Positions 16,147 to 23,619 of a DNA stretch of 46,084 nucleotides are shown piece after piece. Numbering within the stretch: the stretch's first letter is position 1; each line of letters begins with the position of its first letter. The position numbers were made by a program, and so were the translations under genes. The notes beneath the pieces are model-generated. The model was not told where the DNA came from. It saw only the letters and a program-made list of their open reading frames with translations, and did not search any database. The DNA lies in NCBI GenBank assembly GCA_016929295.1, contig JAFGJB010000086.1, positions 1-46,084 on the forward strand. Reading direction: 5' to 3'. This DNA is from Candidatus Zhuqueibacterota bacterium. Lineage in GTDB: Bacteria > Zhuqueibacterota > Zhuqueibacteria > Residuimicrobiales > Krinioviventaceae.

Positions 16147-17616
16147 TCACTTCAACTCATACCACTCTTCCACCATCTTGCTGATGTTGGACGGCTTTTC
16201 TTTGTGAATGAACTCATTTGACCGCGGATCGTAGCGGTAATCTTTCCCCCAGGAATCCCCATACCTGACAATCTGGCGGATGGCGTCGAGGATATAGGCA
16301 ATCTCGTCGTCCGTCATGGTCGGATGAATCGATAGTCGCACCCAGCCAAGTTTTGCCGAGAGATCGCCCTGGTCAATTTTGTCGGTCATGCTTTTTGAAC
16401 GTTGCGGATCGACGTGCAAGAGAAAATGCCCGTATGTGCCGGCGCACGAACAGCCGCCCCGCACCTGAATGCCAAAGCGGTCGTTGAGCAGACGCACCAT
16501 GAGATTGTAATGCATGGAATGTACATAAAAGGAGAAAATGCCCAGCCGATCCTCGATGCTGTCGGCGAGAATATGGATATTCGGTATAGCCCGCAATCCC
16601 TCAAACAATCGGCGAACCAACGTGGCCTCGCGTTCGAGAATGTTTGCGACGCCCATCTCCTCTTTCAGTTTCACGGAGAGGGCTGCGCGGATGGCTTGCA
16701 GGAATCCCGGCGTACCGCCATCCTCGCGCGTCTCGATGTCCTGGATGAAATTGTGTCCGTGCCACGGATTGGTCCACAACACGGTGCCGCCACCGGGCTG
16801 ATCCGGCACCTCGTTTTTGTACAGTTGGTTGTCAAATATGAGAACACCTGAAGATCCCGGGCCGCCGAGAAATTTGTGCGGCGAAAAAATGACGGCATCC
16901 AGCTTGGCATTCTCATCCCCCGGATGCATGTCAATGTCAACATAAGGCGCCGAGGCCGCATAATCGATAAAACAATAGCCGCCATACTGATGCATGATTT
17001 TAGCCATTTCGTGCACCGGCGTCGGGATGCCCGTCACGTTCGATGCCGCGGTGAACGCACCAAAGAGCAGCAGGCGATTCCGATACTTTTTGACTGTCTC
17101 ATCTACCCGATTGAGATCAATATGCCCGTCCTTACCCGGTGGGATGACCACAACCTCGGCGATTGTTTCTTCCCATGATGTTTGATTCGAATGGTGTTCC
17201 ATATGCGTGACAAACACGACTGGCCGGCATCTGACGTTGATATCTATGCAATCGCGGAACTGCTCGGGAATTTTCAGGCCGAGAATCCGCTGAAATTTAT
17301 TCACGGCCGCTGTCATGCCAAAGCCGGCATTGATGATGACATCGCGCGGCCCTGCATGACAATGTTCTTTCAAAAGTTGATGCGCCTTTTGATAGGCGAG
17401 CGTCATGGACGTGCCGGTGACATTTGTCTCGGTGTGAGTGTTGCCGACATACGGGCCATAGGTCCAGGTCAACTTGTTTTCGATAGAGCTGTACAATCGA
17501 CCGCTCGCCGTCCAGTCGGCGTAGACAATCTGCTGGGCGCCGAAGGGTGATTGAAATTTTTGCTCGATGCCAATGATATTTTTTCGAAATGAGCCGAAAT
17601 GGTCTGCTATTTTCAA
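16147..17616 (-). CDS. class-V aminotransferase (cysteine desulfurase/selenocysteine lyase-like)
   Basis: A 489-residue PLP enzyme of fold type I, class V. Seen are YADWTASGRLY near the N-terminus, GTSMTLAYQKAHQLLKEHC, VFVTHMEHHSNQTSWEE, YCFIDYAASAPYVDIDMHPG (PLP-ring Asp) and SPHKFLGGPGSSGVLIF, whose Lys forms the Schiff base. A Cys-containing loop RGGCSCAGTYGH lies where cysteine desulfurases keep their active-site Cys. It is longer than IscS/SufS (about 400) and carries a C-terminal extension. The substrate is not fixed by sequence: Cys desulfurase, kynureninase-like or another beta-elimination enzyme. The start is TTG at 17614-17616, with GGAG 6 nt upstream on the - strand (17623-17626). 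It is the only - strand gene in the window. Confidence 0.83.
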   Translation of the reverse strand: MKIADHFGSFRKNIIGIEQKFQSPFGAQQIVYADWTASGRLYSSIENKLTWTYGPYVGNTHTETNVTGTSMTLAYQKAHQLLKEHCHAGPRDVIINAGFGMTAAVNKFQRILGLKIPEQFRDCIDINVRCRPVVFVTHMEHHSNQTSWEETIAEVVVIPPGKDGHIDLNRVDETVKKYRNRLLLFGAFTAASNVTGIPTPVHEMAKIMHQYGGYCFIDYAASAPYVDIDMHPGDENAKLDAVIFSPHKFLGGPGSSGVLIFDNQLYKNEVPDQPGGGTVLWTNPWHGHNFIQDIETREDGGTPGFLQAIRAALSVKLKEEMGVANILEREATLVRRLFEGLRAIPNIHILADSIEDRLGIFSFYVHSMHYNLMVRLLNDRFGIQVRGGCSCAGTYGHFLLHVDPQRSKSMTDKIDQGDLSAKLGWVRLSIHPTMTDDEIAYILDAIRQIVRYGDSWGKDYRYDPRSNEFIHKEKPSNISKMVEEWYELK

Positions 17617-17622
17617 TAAATT

Positions 17623-17626
17623 CTCC
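17623..17626 (-). promoter_or_regulatory. Shine-Dalgarno site deciding a TTG start
   Basis: On the - strand, GGAG stands 6 nt before TTG (17616-17614). No better ATG or GTG lies nearby in frame, so this site supports TTG as the real start of the class-V aminotransferase. Confidence 0.65.
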
Positions 17627-17647
17627 GACGGTAACTAGGCACTGCCA

Positions 17648-17671
17648 GCATGAAATGTACGGAATTCATGC
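17648..17671. repeat. 7-bp inverted repeat in the divergent intergenic region
   Basis: GCATGAA (17648-17654) and TTCATGC (17665-17671) are perfect inverted copies separated by 10 nt. They lie in the 228-nt region between the - strand aminotransferase gene and the + strand peptide-transporter gene. An operator for a dimeric regulator is possible; there is no further support. Confidence 0.3.
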
Positions 17672-17773
17672 CTCAATGGAAAGCATGGAATGCATCGGCG
17701 AAAAAGAGGTGCGTCGAATACACTGGTCATCATTTTGACTGTTCTGCTGATGGGCAAATTGATCATTGAATGT

Positions 17774-17802
17774 TTGGAGATTTTTGCTAAATTGCTCATA
17801 AT
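17774..17802 (+). promoter_or_regulatory. candidate sigma70-type promoter of the peptide transporter operon
   Basis: TTGGAG (17774-17779), a 17-nt spacer and CATAAT (17797-17802). The -10 matches at 5 of 6 positions and the -35 at 4 of 6. Transcription would begin near 17809, downstream of the alternative TTG start at 17803 and 36 nt before the chosen ATG at 17845, so it supports that start. Confidence 0.5.
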
Positions 17803-17844
17803 TTGTCAGCGAATAATCGAATCAGCAACGAAATCGGAGGCTCA

Positions 17845-19476
17845 ATGCTAAAGAATCATCCAAAGGGCTTAATGGTTCTCTTTTTCACAGAGATGTGGGA
17901 GCGGTTCGGCTATTACTTGATGCTGGGCATTTTTTATCTCTACATGACAGATGCACCGGGCGGGGGAGGCATGGGATTGCCGCTGGAAAAGGCGGCCGAT
18001 ATTGTTGGGACCTATCTGGCGCTCGTCTATTTGACGCCTTTCATCGGCGGATTGTTGGCGGACCGCATTCTTGGCTATCGTTTGGCTATCTTTTTAGGTG
18101 GCGGGTTGATGGCCGCCGGCTATCTCGGTCTGGCGCTGCCAGGGTGGACTGCTTTCTGGATTTCGCTCCTGCTCATCATTTTGGGGAACGGCTTTTTCAA
18201 ACCGAATATCTCGACGCTGGTCGGCAACCTCTATTCATCAGATCAGTTCAGGGGTTTGAAGGATTCAGGCTATAATATTTTCTATATGGGCATCAATATC
18301 GGCGCATTTGTCTGCAATTTTGTCGCTGCCTATTTGAGAAATAATTACGGCTGGGGATACGCTTTTGCTGCCGCCGGCATCGGCATGATCATCGGCCTGG
18401 TGTGGTTTGCGGGGGGACAAAAAAGTGTCAGAGACGTCGATGTGCGCAAACCCCAAAAAGCTGAAGACATGCCTTTGCTCAGGATATTTGCCATCGTTCT
18501 TTTGCCGGCTGTTGTTTTCGGCGTCATCGGCTGGTTGTTGCCCGGCAATATCTTTAGTTCGGACTCGACGGATGCATTCATCCTGGGTTCTATACCGGTG
18601 GTTGTCTTTTACTTTTCGCTCTGGTGGCGCGCTTCCAAAGAGGACAAGTCGTCTATCGCCGCATTGCTCTCCATTTTTGGCGTTGTGATCATTTTTTGGG
18701 CCATTTTCCACCAGAACGGTTCGGCGTTGACAATTTGGGCGGAGAACTATACGGACCGCCGTTTGCCGCGCTGGGTTGAGCCCATCGCCGACAAATTGGG
18801 CATGGTGGAAAAAGTGTCTGTTTATCCTCAGGAAGTAAATCTGAACGGACAGGATGCGATGCCGATCGGCGAGCCGCATTTGGGAATCGGCGCTGATCCC
18901 TATTTCAAAAATGTACCTCAACAGGAATGGCCGTCCCAGGGTGAGTCACTCAAGCTGATTTCTACCGAGATCTTTCAGTCGGTGAATCCATTTTTCGTCG
19001 TCTTTTTAACACCCGTGGCTGTGGCGTTTTTCGCCCTGCTTCGGAGAGCCAGGAAAGAGCCGTCGACGCCCGGGAAGATCGGCTGGGGACTATTCATCAC
19101 CGCGTTATCCACCCTGGTGATGGTGGGAGCTGTCTTTGCCTCGCAAAATGGCGCTCAAAAGAGCTCGCCGGGCTGGCTCATCGGCACCTATGCCATCATC
19201 ACGGTTGGCGAGTTGTTCCTCAGTCCGATGGGATTGTCGCTCGTCTCAAAGTTGAGTCCCCCTCGCCTGACCGCCTTGATGATGGGAGGATGGTTTCTGG
19301 CGACATCTCTCGGCAACAAGCTCTCCGGTGTGCTGGCGAGCTTGTGGAATATGTATGAACACAAATCTCTGTTCTTTTTAATCAACTTTACTGGCGCAAT
19401 GTTTGCTGCTATTGCAATATTCGCCATGCTGAAATGGCTGCGGCGAGTTGTGCAAGAGCACAGCGAAGCGAGCTGA
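17845..19476 (+). CDS. POT-family (proton-dependent oligopeptide) MFS transporter
   Basis: A 543-residue polytopic membrane protein of the PTR2/POT family, which imports di- and tripeptides with protons. The proton-coupling motif ExxERF appears as EMWERFGYY in TM1. Also seen are YLTPFIGGLLADRILGYR (MFS loop 2-3), GNGFFKPNISTLVGNLY and GYNIFYMGINIGAFVCNF, all family signatures. Length and a periplasmic loop of about 90 residues (QNGSALTIWAENYTDRRL onward) fit bacterial and eukaryotic-like POTs. GGAGG at 17836-17840 precedes the ATG at 17845; the upstream TTG frame is rejected on RBS and promoter position. The next gene starts 21 nt later, so an operon is likely. Confidence 0.93.
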   Translation: MLKNHPKGLMVLFFTEMWERFGYYLMLGIFYLYMTDAPGGGGMGLPLEKAADIVGTYLALVYLTPFIGGLLADRILGYRLAIFLGGGLMAAGYLGLALPGWTAFWISLLLIILGNGFFKPNISTLVGNLYSSDQFRGLKDSGYNIFYMGINIGAFVCNFVAAYLRNNYGWGYAFAAAGIGMIIGLVWFAGGQKSVRDVDVRKPQKAEDMPLLRIFAIVLLPAVVFGVIGWLLPGNIFSSDSTDAFILGSIPVVVFYFSLWWRASKEDKSSIAALLSIFGVVIIFWAIFHQNGSALTIWAENYTDRRLPRWVEPIADKLGMVEKVSVYPQEVNLNGQDAMPIGEPHLGIGADPYFKNVPQQEWPSQGESLKLISTEIFQSVNPFFVVFLTPVAVAFFALLRRARKEPSTPGKIGWGLFITALSTLVMVGAVFASQNGAQKSSPGWLIGTYAIITVGELFLSPMGLSLVSKLSPPRLTALMMGGWFLATSLGNKLSGVLASLWNMYEHKSLFFLINFTGAMFAAIAIFAMLKWLRRVVQEHSEAS

Positions 19477-19497
19477 TAATCAATGGGAGGGGATAGA

Positions 19498-20226
19498 ATG
19501 ATCTATGCAATCATATCAGATATCCATGGCAACCTCGCCGCCCTGCAGCAAGTTATAAGACGTATTGGTGAAGTGGGATGTGATCGCATCGTCTGTCTGG
19601 GCGATATCGTCGGCTATGGTCCGTTTCCGAACGAGTGTTGCGAGATCATACAGGAAAAGGCTGATATTTGTATCATCGGCAATCATGATCATGCCGCGAT
19701 CGGCAAGACCGGCGTTGATTATTTTAACCAATACGCCAGGTCGGCGCTTGGCTGGACTATTGAAGAGCTGACATCGACAAACAAGCAGTTTTTGCAGGGG
19801 CTAGACGTGCAGGTCATTGAAAATGAACTTTTCTTTGTGCACGCTGCGCCCATCGAGCCGCTGCAATGGAATTATGTGCTATCACTTTATGACGCAAGGG
19901 ACAATTTCCACGCATTTGATCAAAAGGCCTGTTTCATCGGTCATTCGCATGTGGCGGCGATATTCTCTTACGAGGATGGCGAATTTCCGACAGTGGAATC
20001 GGGAAACCCAACGACGCTCTTTGATGGCTTTCGCTATATCATCAATGTCGGCAGTGTCGGACAGCCGCGAGACAGAAATCCCGATTCCTGTTTTGCCCTG
20101 TATGATGCCGATTCCACTGTCCTGAAACTCGAAAGAGTGGCGTATGACATCAAGGAGACGCAGGCGGCTATGCGGCAGAAAAAACTGCCGGCGTTTTTAA
20201 TCGAGCGATTGCCGCTGGGACGATAA
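19498..20226 (+). CDS. calcineurin-like metallophosphoesterase
   Basis: A 242-residue dinuclear-metal phosphoesterase. Five family motifs appear in order: D8xH10 in IISDIHGNL, GDIVGYGP, GNHDHAA, FVHAAP and GHSHVAAIF. It fits the small cytosolic group of YfcE/protein-phosphatase-like enzymes; the substrate (phosphoprotein, cyclic nucleotide or other phosphodiester) is not readable from sequence. The ATG at 19498 follows GGGAGGGG (19485-19492) by 5 nt; the in-frame ATG at 19483 overlaps that RBS and is rejected. It lies between the peptide transporter and the mglB-like gene (24 nt before the latter). Confidence 0.9.
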   Translation: MIYAIISDIHGNLAALQQVIRRIGEVGCDRIVCLGDIVGYGPFPNECCEIIQEKADICIIGNHDHAAIGKTGVDYFNQYARSALGWTIEELTSTNKQFLQGLDVQVIENELFFVHAAPIEPLQWNYVLSLYDARDNFHAFDQKACFIGHSHVAAIFSYEDGEFPTVESGNPTTLFDGFRYIINVGSVGQPRDRNPDSCFALYDADSTVLKLERVAYDIKETQAAMRQKKLPAFLIERLPLGR

Positions 20227-20250
20227 CTATAGTTTATCAAAGAGGTTAAC

Positions 20251-20760
20251 ATGGTAGTCGAAAACAGACTGAATGGCAATGGCATGGTTCTTTCTGAAAC
20301 CACCTATCGCCGGATTTCGCGTATTTTGTATGAGCTCAACACCCGGCTGAGAGCGACGCTGACGATCTTTGCGGACATGAATGGCTATCCGATCGATTAC
20401 AGCGGCGATCCGAAAAATATCAATGTTAACGCATTGACGGCTGTCGCTGCCGGGAGTTTTTCAGCATCAAACGAAATGTCGCGCATGATAAGCGGTGAGC
20501 AGAATTTTGACCATGTGCTGCATGAAGGCTCGCGGCGCAATGTCTATATGTGCAACGTGAGCAATGACTATATCATGATTCTTGTTTTTGGCAAAGCTGT
20601 GCCAATAGGATTTGTACGGCTGCTGACACATACCGCTGTCGGCAAATTGAACCAGTATCTGGATAGTCTGAAAATGCAAAGCCGCCACATTTCACAGTTC
20701 ATCGATGCAGATTTTCGCTCAAAATTGAATCGTGAGCTGGATCAGGCTTTTGGGTTCTAA
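20251..20760 (+). CDS. mglB: roadblock/LC7 domain protein, MglB-like
   Basis: A 169-residue roadblock/LC7 protein. The domain spans about residues 15-130 with YRRISRILYELNTRLRATLT, FADMNGYPIDYSG, NVNALTAVAAGSFSASNEM, DHVLHEGSRRNVYMCNVSND and PIGFVRLLTHTAVGKLNQYL. Myxococcus MglB has the same HEG and GLVRL-type blocks. MglB dimers act as GTPase-activating protein and localising partner of MglA in cell polarity. It has a C-terminal extension of about 25 residues after the domain. The symbol rests on the immediate downstream mglA gene (14 nt). AGAGG before the ATG serves as RBS. Confidence 0.82.
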   Translation: MVVENRLNGNGMVLSETTYRRISRILYELNTRLRATLTIFADMNGYPIDYSGDPKNINVNALTAVAAGSFSASNEMSRMISGEQNFDHVLHEGSRRNVYMCNVSNDYIMILVFGKAVPIGFVRLLTHTAVGKLNQYLDSLKMQSRHISQFIDADFRSKLNRELDQAFGF

Positions 20761-20774
20761 AGTGGCGCCGCAAA

Positions 20775-21347
20775 ATGTTCATTGACTGGAAGAACAGGGA
20801 AATTGTATTCAAGATAGTCTATTATGGCCCCGGACTGGGTGGCAAAACCACAAATCTCGAGTACATTCATTCCAAACTCAATCCGTCGCTGTGCAGTGAG
20901 CTCATCTCATTCAAAACAAAAGAGGATCGTACGCTCTATTTTGATTTCATGCAAATGGGATTGCCGGCGATCGACGGAAAAAAGCCGCGATTTCATCTCT
21001 ATACAATTCCCGGTCAGGTGCAGTATGGTTACGGTCGCAAGCTTGTCATCAGCGGCGCCGACGCGATTGTCTTTGTCGCTGATTCGCAAAAAGCTCGTAT
21101 GGACGAAAATCTGGCGAGTCTGGCTGACCTGCAGGAAAAGCTCTCTATATATAAAAAATCACTGCAAAAAGTGCCCTGGATTATGCAATACAATAAAAGA
21201 GATTTGCCTCATTGCGCCACTATCCCGTCCCTGCAGAGCAAGTTGAATTTCATGAATGTCCCCTATTTTGAGGCAGTCGCTATGAATGGTCAGGGAGTAT
21301 TTGAAACGCTCAAAAAAGTCATTCAAATAACACTGAGCCAAAAATAG
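20775..21347 (+). CDS. mglA: MglA-family small GTPase
   Basis: A 190-residue Ras-like GTPase of the MglA family. P-loop YYGPGLGGKTTNLEYI (about residues 16-31), switch-1 region LISFKTKEDRTLYFDF, switch-2 FHLYTIPGQVQYGYGRK (the TxPGQ form typical of MglA instead of DxxG), VFVADSQKARMDEN and base-specificity NKRD in MQYNKRDLPH. In Myxococcus the protein cycles between poles under MglB control and sets the front of the cell for motility and polar assembly. Here the output partner is unknown. It has no strong RBS; a start 14 nt after mglB suggests translational coupling. It matches known MglA lengths. Confidence 0.94.
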   Translation: MFIDWKNREIVFKIVYYGPGLGGKTTNLEYIHSKLNPSLCSELISFKTKEDRTLYFDFMQMGLPAIDGKKPRFHLYTIPGQVQYGYGRKLVISGADAIVFVADSQKARMDENLASLADLQEKLSIYKKSLQKVPWIMQYNKRDLPHCATIPSLQSKLNFMNVPYFEAVAMNGQGVFETLKKVIQITLSQK

Positions 21348-21394
21348 CTCTTTTTCGCGCTGCGTTCAGCGCATTCTCACGCTTGAATAGTCCT

Positions 21395-21423
21395 TTGTTG
21401 TTCTTCAAAATACTCCTTATATT
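21395..21423 (+). promoter_or_regulatory. candidate promoter of the UMF1-type transporter gene
   Basis: TTGTTG (21395-21400), a 17-nt spacer and TATATT (21418-21423, 5 of 6 consensus). The -35 is weak. It lies 38 nt before the ATG at 21462, in the 114-nt gap after mglA. Confidence 0.3.
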
Positions 21424-21461
21424 CATATGATTTCGCCCTCACTCTGAGCACAGGAAAATCT

Positions 21462-22766
21462 ATGAGTACAAAAAAAGGCTCAAGGCCGACGCTGACATCG
21501 ATCATCGCGTGGATTCTATATGATTTTGCCAACACGGCCTACTCGATGAACGTGGTGTCACTCTATTTCAGCACCTGGATTGTCATTGAGCTGGCGCAAA
21601 GTGATTTTTGGGTTTCCATTGTCAATTCACTGTCCATGTTTCTCGTCGCTGTCACAATGCCGGTCCTCGGCGACTGGTCGGACAGGAAAAATAAAAAGCT
21701 GCTGGCGCTTTTCATCTTCACTGCCGCCTGCATCATCGGAACGTTTTCACTCGGTGTGGCCGGGATGACGATATCCTCTTTACATCTGCTGATTCCGATC
21801 GTCCTCTCCATCTATGTGATCTCCAATTACAGTTATCAGGGCGGACTGGTCTTTTATAACGCCTTATTACCCGCAGTCAGTACGCCGAAGACATTGGGTC
21901 GCGTCTCCGGATATGGCGTCGCGATCGGCTATCTGGGATCGGCGGCCGGATTGTTGATCGGTGGCCTTTTTGTTGACGGCAGCAAATTTGGTTTCGCCGT
22001 CCCGGGCATCCACGCCGGCGGAACGGTGGCTGCCTTTATGCCAACAGCAATTCTCTTTCTGATATTTGCCATCCCGATTTTTGTCTTTGTTCGTGAGCCG
22101 GTCATTGAGGTGAGCGACGACCATTGGGATTTGAAATCTTCTTATAAGAAAGTGTGGAATTCGATTAAAAGCACGCAAAAATATCCGGGCTTGTTGCGAT
22201 TTTTGATCGCAAAATTTTTGTATGAAGACAGCATTCAGACAATTGTCATTTTTATGGCCGTTTATACTCAGGCAGTTATGGGCTTTTCAAAAGAAGCGAC
22301 CAACACCTTTTTTGTCATCGTTATTCCAGCCGCCGTCATTGGTTCCATCATCTGCGGCATTCTCACCGATCATTATGGGCCCAAGAAAACCCTCCTTGGC
22401 GTCATACTTGCCTGGATTATTGCCTTGATAACCCTCATCTCGACGATGAATGAGGCACTTTTCTGGTTTTTAGGCGCCAGCGTTGGCATTTTACTCGGTT
22501 CCACCTGGACCGCGGCGCGACCGCTTCTGGTCACGCTGGTGCCGAAAGAGAATATCGGTGAGTTTTTTGGACTCTACGCACTATCCGGCAAAGCTGCTGC
22601 GATCACTGGCCCCCTTTTGTGGAGCACTGTGACGATGATATGCAATGACTACGGCGACATTATTAAATACAAAGCCGCCGTCGGTTCTCTGGTGTTGGTG
22701 ATGATTGCCGGATTGATTGTGCTGTGGCGAGTACCCGATTTTCATCGGAAGAATAAATTTTCCTAG
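21462..22766 (+). CDS. MFS transporter, UMF1/Atg22-like family
   Basis: A 434-residue membrane protein with about 12 TM helices. The opening IIAWILYDFANTAYSMNVVS with the DWSDRKNKK loop is the signature of UMF1/Atg22-type (vacuole effluxer-like) MFS proteins. Further blocks are NYSYQGGLVFYNALLPAVST, GRVSGYGVAIGYLGSAAGLL, KFLYEDSIQTIVIFMAVY and FFGLYALSGKAAAITGPLLW. The substrate in bacteria is not established; amino-acid efflux is known for the yeast relative. AGGAAAA a few nt before the ATG serves as RBS. A separate promoter candidate precedes it, and the polysaccharide operon begins 270 nt later. Confidence 0.9.
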   Translation: MSTKKGSRPTLTSIIAWILYDFANTAYSMNVVSLYFSTWIVIELAQSDFWVSIVNSLSMFLVAVTMPVLGDWSDRKNKKLLALFIFTAACIIGTFSLGVAGMTISSLHLLIPIVLSIYVISNYSYQGGLVFYNALLPAVSTPKTLGRVSGYGVAIGYLGSAAGLLIGGLFVDGSKFGFAVPGIHAGGTVAAFMPTAILFLIFAIPIFVFVREPVIEVSDDHWDLKSSYKKVWNSIKSTQKYPGLLRFLIAKFLYEDSIQTIVIFMAVYTQAVMGFSKEATNTFFVIVIPAAVIGSIICGILTDHYGPKKTLLGVILAWIIALITLISTMNEALFWFLGASVGILLGSTWTAARPLLVTLVPKENIGEFFGLYALSGKAAAITGPLLWSTVTMICNDYGDIIKYKAAVGSLVLVMIAGLIVLWRVPDFHRKNKFS

Positions 22767-22818
22767 CGCAAATCCCCGGGATGTTTGCTCTTGATGCAGT
22801 TGTTTCAGCATGATGTAG

Positions 22819-22927
22819 GATCAGACCGCGCCCGCACCTGTAGCGGGCATGCGGTTGCCGGTACGATGTTTTTTCTCAGTTCAGACTGAGAACTCTGGAA
22901 AACGATAGTCGATTCCGCGATCTGATC
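22819..22927 (+). ncRNA. candidate three-branched RNA/DNA fold upstream of the polysaccharide operon
   Basis: A closing stem pairs GATCAGACCGCG (22819-22830) with CGCGATCTGATC (22916-22927) at 11 of 12 positions. It encloses hairpin CCCGC/GCGGG (22831-22835 with 22843-22847, 7-nt loop) and perfect hairpin TCTCAGT/ACTGAGA (22874-22880 with 22885-22891, TCAG loop). An alternative longer hairpin, 22825-22855 (ACCGC plus GCCCGC), competes with the closing stem, which could make it a switch. No known riboswitch consensus was recognised. It lies upstream of the promoter at 22980, so it would need transcription from elsewhere or act as DNA. The strand is uncertain. Confidence 0.35.
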
Positions 22928-22979
22928 GCCGTTTGCTGCAGCCTGACGGGACCCGGCTTTCGTGGGCATGGTATGTTTT

Positions 22980-23008
22980 TTGATACAATATACTCGGTTG
23001 TTTAAAAT
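22980..23008 (+). promoter_or_regulatory. sigma70-type promoter of the polysaccharide operon
   Basis: TTGATA (22980-22985, 5 of 6 consensus), a 17-nt spacer and TAAAAT (23003-23008, 5 of 6) form the best promoter match in the window. Initiation near 23015 would give a leader of about 22 nt before the ATG at 23037, and it rules out the longer frame from 22962. Confidence 0.62.
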
Positions 23009-23036
23009 GTACACTATATGCGTAAAAAGGCGAGCG

Positions 23037-23606
23037 ATGGCCCCATACTTGAAGAAATCAGCAGGATTCATTCTTTTTCTCTTTTGCCTGGCAGTCGTCA
23101 TCTCTGCACAGGAGACAGCAAATAGCAGTGACTATATCTTTGGCGACGAACAACAGCTCGAGATGGAGGTCGCCATCTGGGGAGAAGTCCGAGATCCGGG
23201 GAAACATCGGGTTTCATATAACACCAATCTGGTGGAATTGATATCGATCGCCGGCGGGCCGACCAAATCGGCCAAGCTGACCAAAGTGCAGCTCACCCGT
23301 CAAGCCAGCGAGTGGTCGATCAGTCCGGAAATCCTGGAGACGATCATGAAAGAGTCCGGCGGTGATAAAATCAAGGATGGCGAATTAAAAAGAAGATTCG
23401 ATACAGCTTCACGCAAAATCGTCTTTTATGATGTAGATAAATATCTTGGAGACCGTAATATGTTGATGCCTCCGCCAATTTTGCAGCCAGGTGATGTCGT
23501 TTACGTTCGCACGAGCGCCTGGACATCTTGGCGAGAGACAATTCGCGTCGTGCACGAACTCGCTCTCATTGCCAGCATCTATGCCTGGTACTTGAGAGCA
23601 AGGTAG
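23037..23606 (+). CDS. SLBB-domain polysaccharide export protein
   Basis: A 189-residue protein with an N-terminal signal or anchor (SAGFILFLFCLAVVISAQ). One SLBB (soluble-ligand-binding beta-grasp) domain lies at about residues 45-155 (VAIWGEVRDPGKHRV, NLVELISIAGGPTKSAKL, ILQPGDVVYVRTS). A C-terminal hydrophobic segment, ELALIASIYAWYL, may be a TM helix. SLBB domains occur in Wza-type outer-membrane polysaccharide exporters, but this protein is about half the usual length and lacks a recognisable Poly_export domain. It heads the polysaccharide operon, 13 nt before the tyrosine autokinase gene, so a periplasmic link in the export channel is the likely role. The ATG at 23037 has AAAAGG 6 nt upstream. 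Confidence 0.85.
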   Translation: MAPYLKKSAGFILFLFCLAVVISAQETANSSDYIFGDEQQLEMEVAIWGEVRDPGKHRVSYNTNLVELISIAGGPTKSAKLTKVQLTRQASEWSISPEILETIMKESGGDKIKDGELKRRFDTASRKIVFYDVDKYLGDRNMLMPPPILQPGDVVYVRTSAWTSWRETIRVVHELALIASIYAWYLRAR

Positions 23607-23607
23607 C

Positions 23608-23614
23608 GAAGGAG
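23608..23614 (+). promoter_or_regulatory. Shine-Dalgarno site deciding a TTG start
   Basis: GAAGGAG at 23608-23614 lies 5 nt before the TTG at 23620. The next in-frame candidate, GTG at 23650, has no RBS, so TTG is taken as the start of the tyrosine autokinase gene. Confidence 0.65.
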
Positions 23615-23619
23615 CACTG

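Noticed and set aside
21357-21372. Hairpin GCGCTG/CAGCGC after mglA as a terminator
   Set aside because: The T-run precedes rather than follows the hairpin on the + strand, and the - strand has no T-run after it, so it does not fit an intrinsic terminator.
22825-22891. TPP or c-di-GMP riboswitch in the leader before the polysaccharide operon
   Set aside because: A CTGAGA string is present but the second TPP arm and its conserved bases are absent. The GEMM core and tetraloop receptor are also absent.
22805-23101. A - strand frame opposite the polysaccharide operon leader
   Set aside because: No RBS and it crosses the promoter and the first codons of the SLBB gene; the palindromic region explains its existence.
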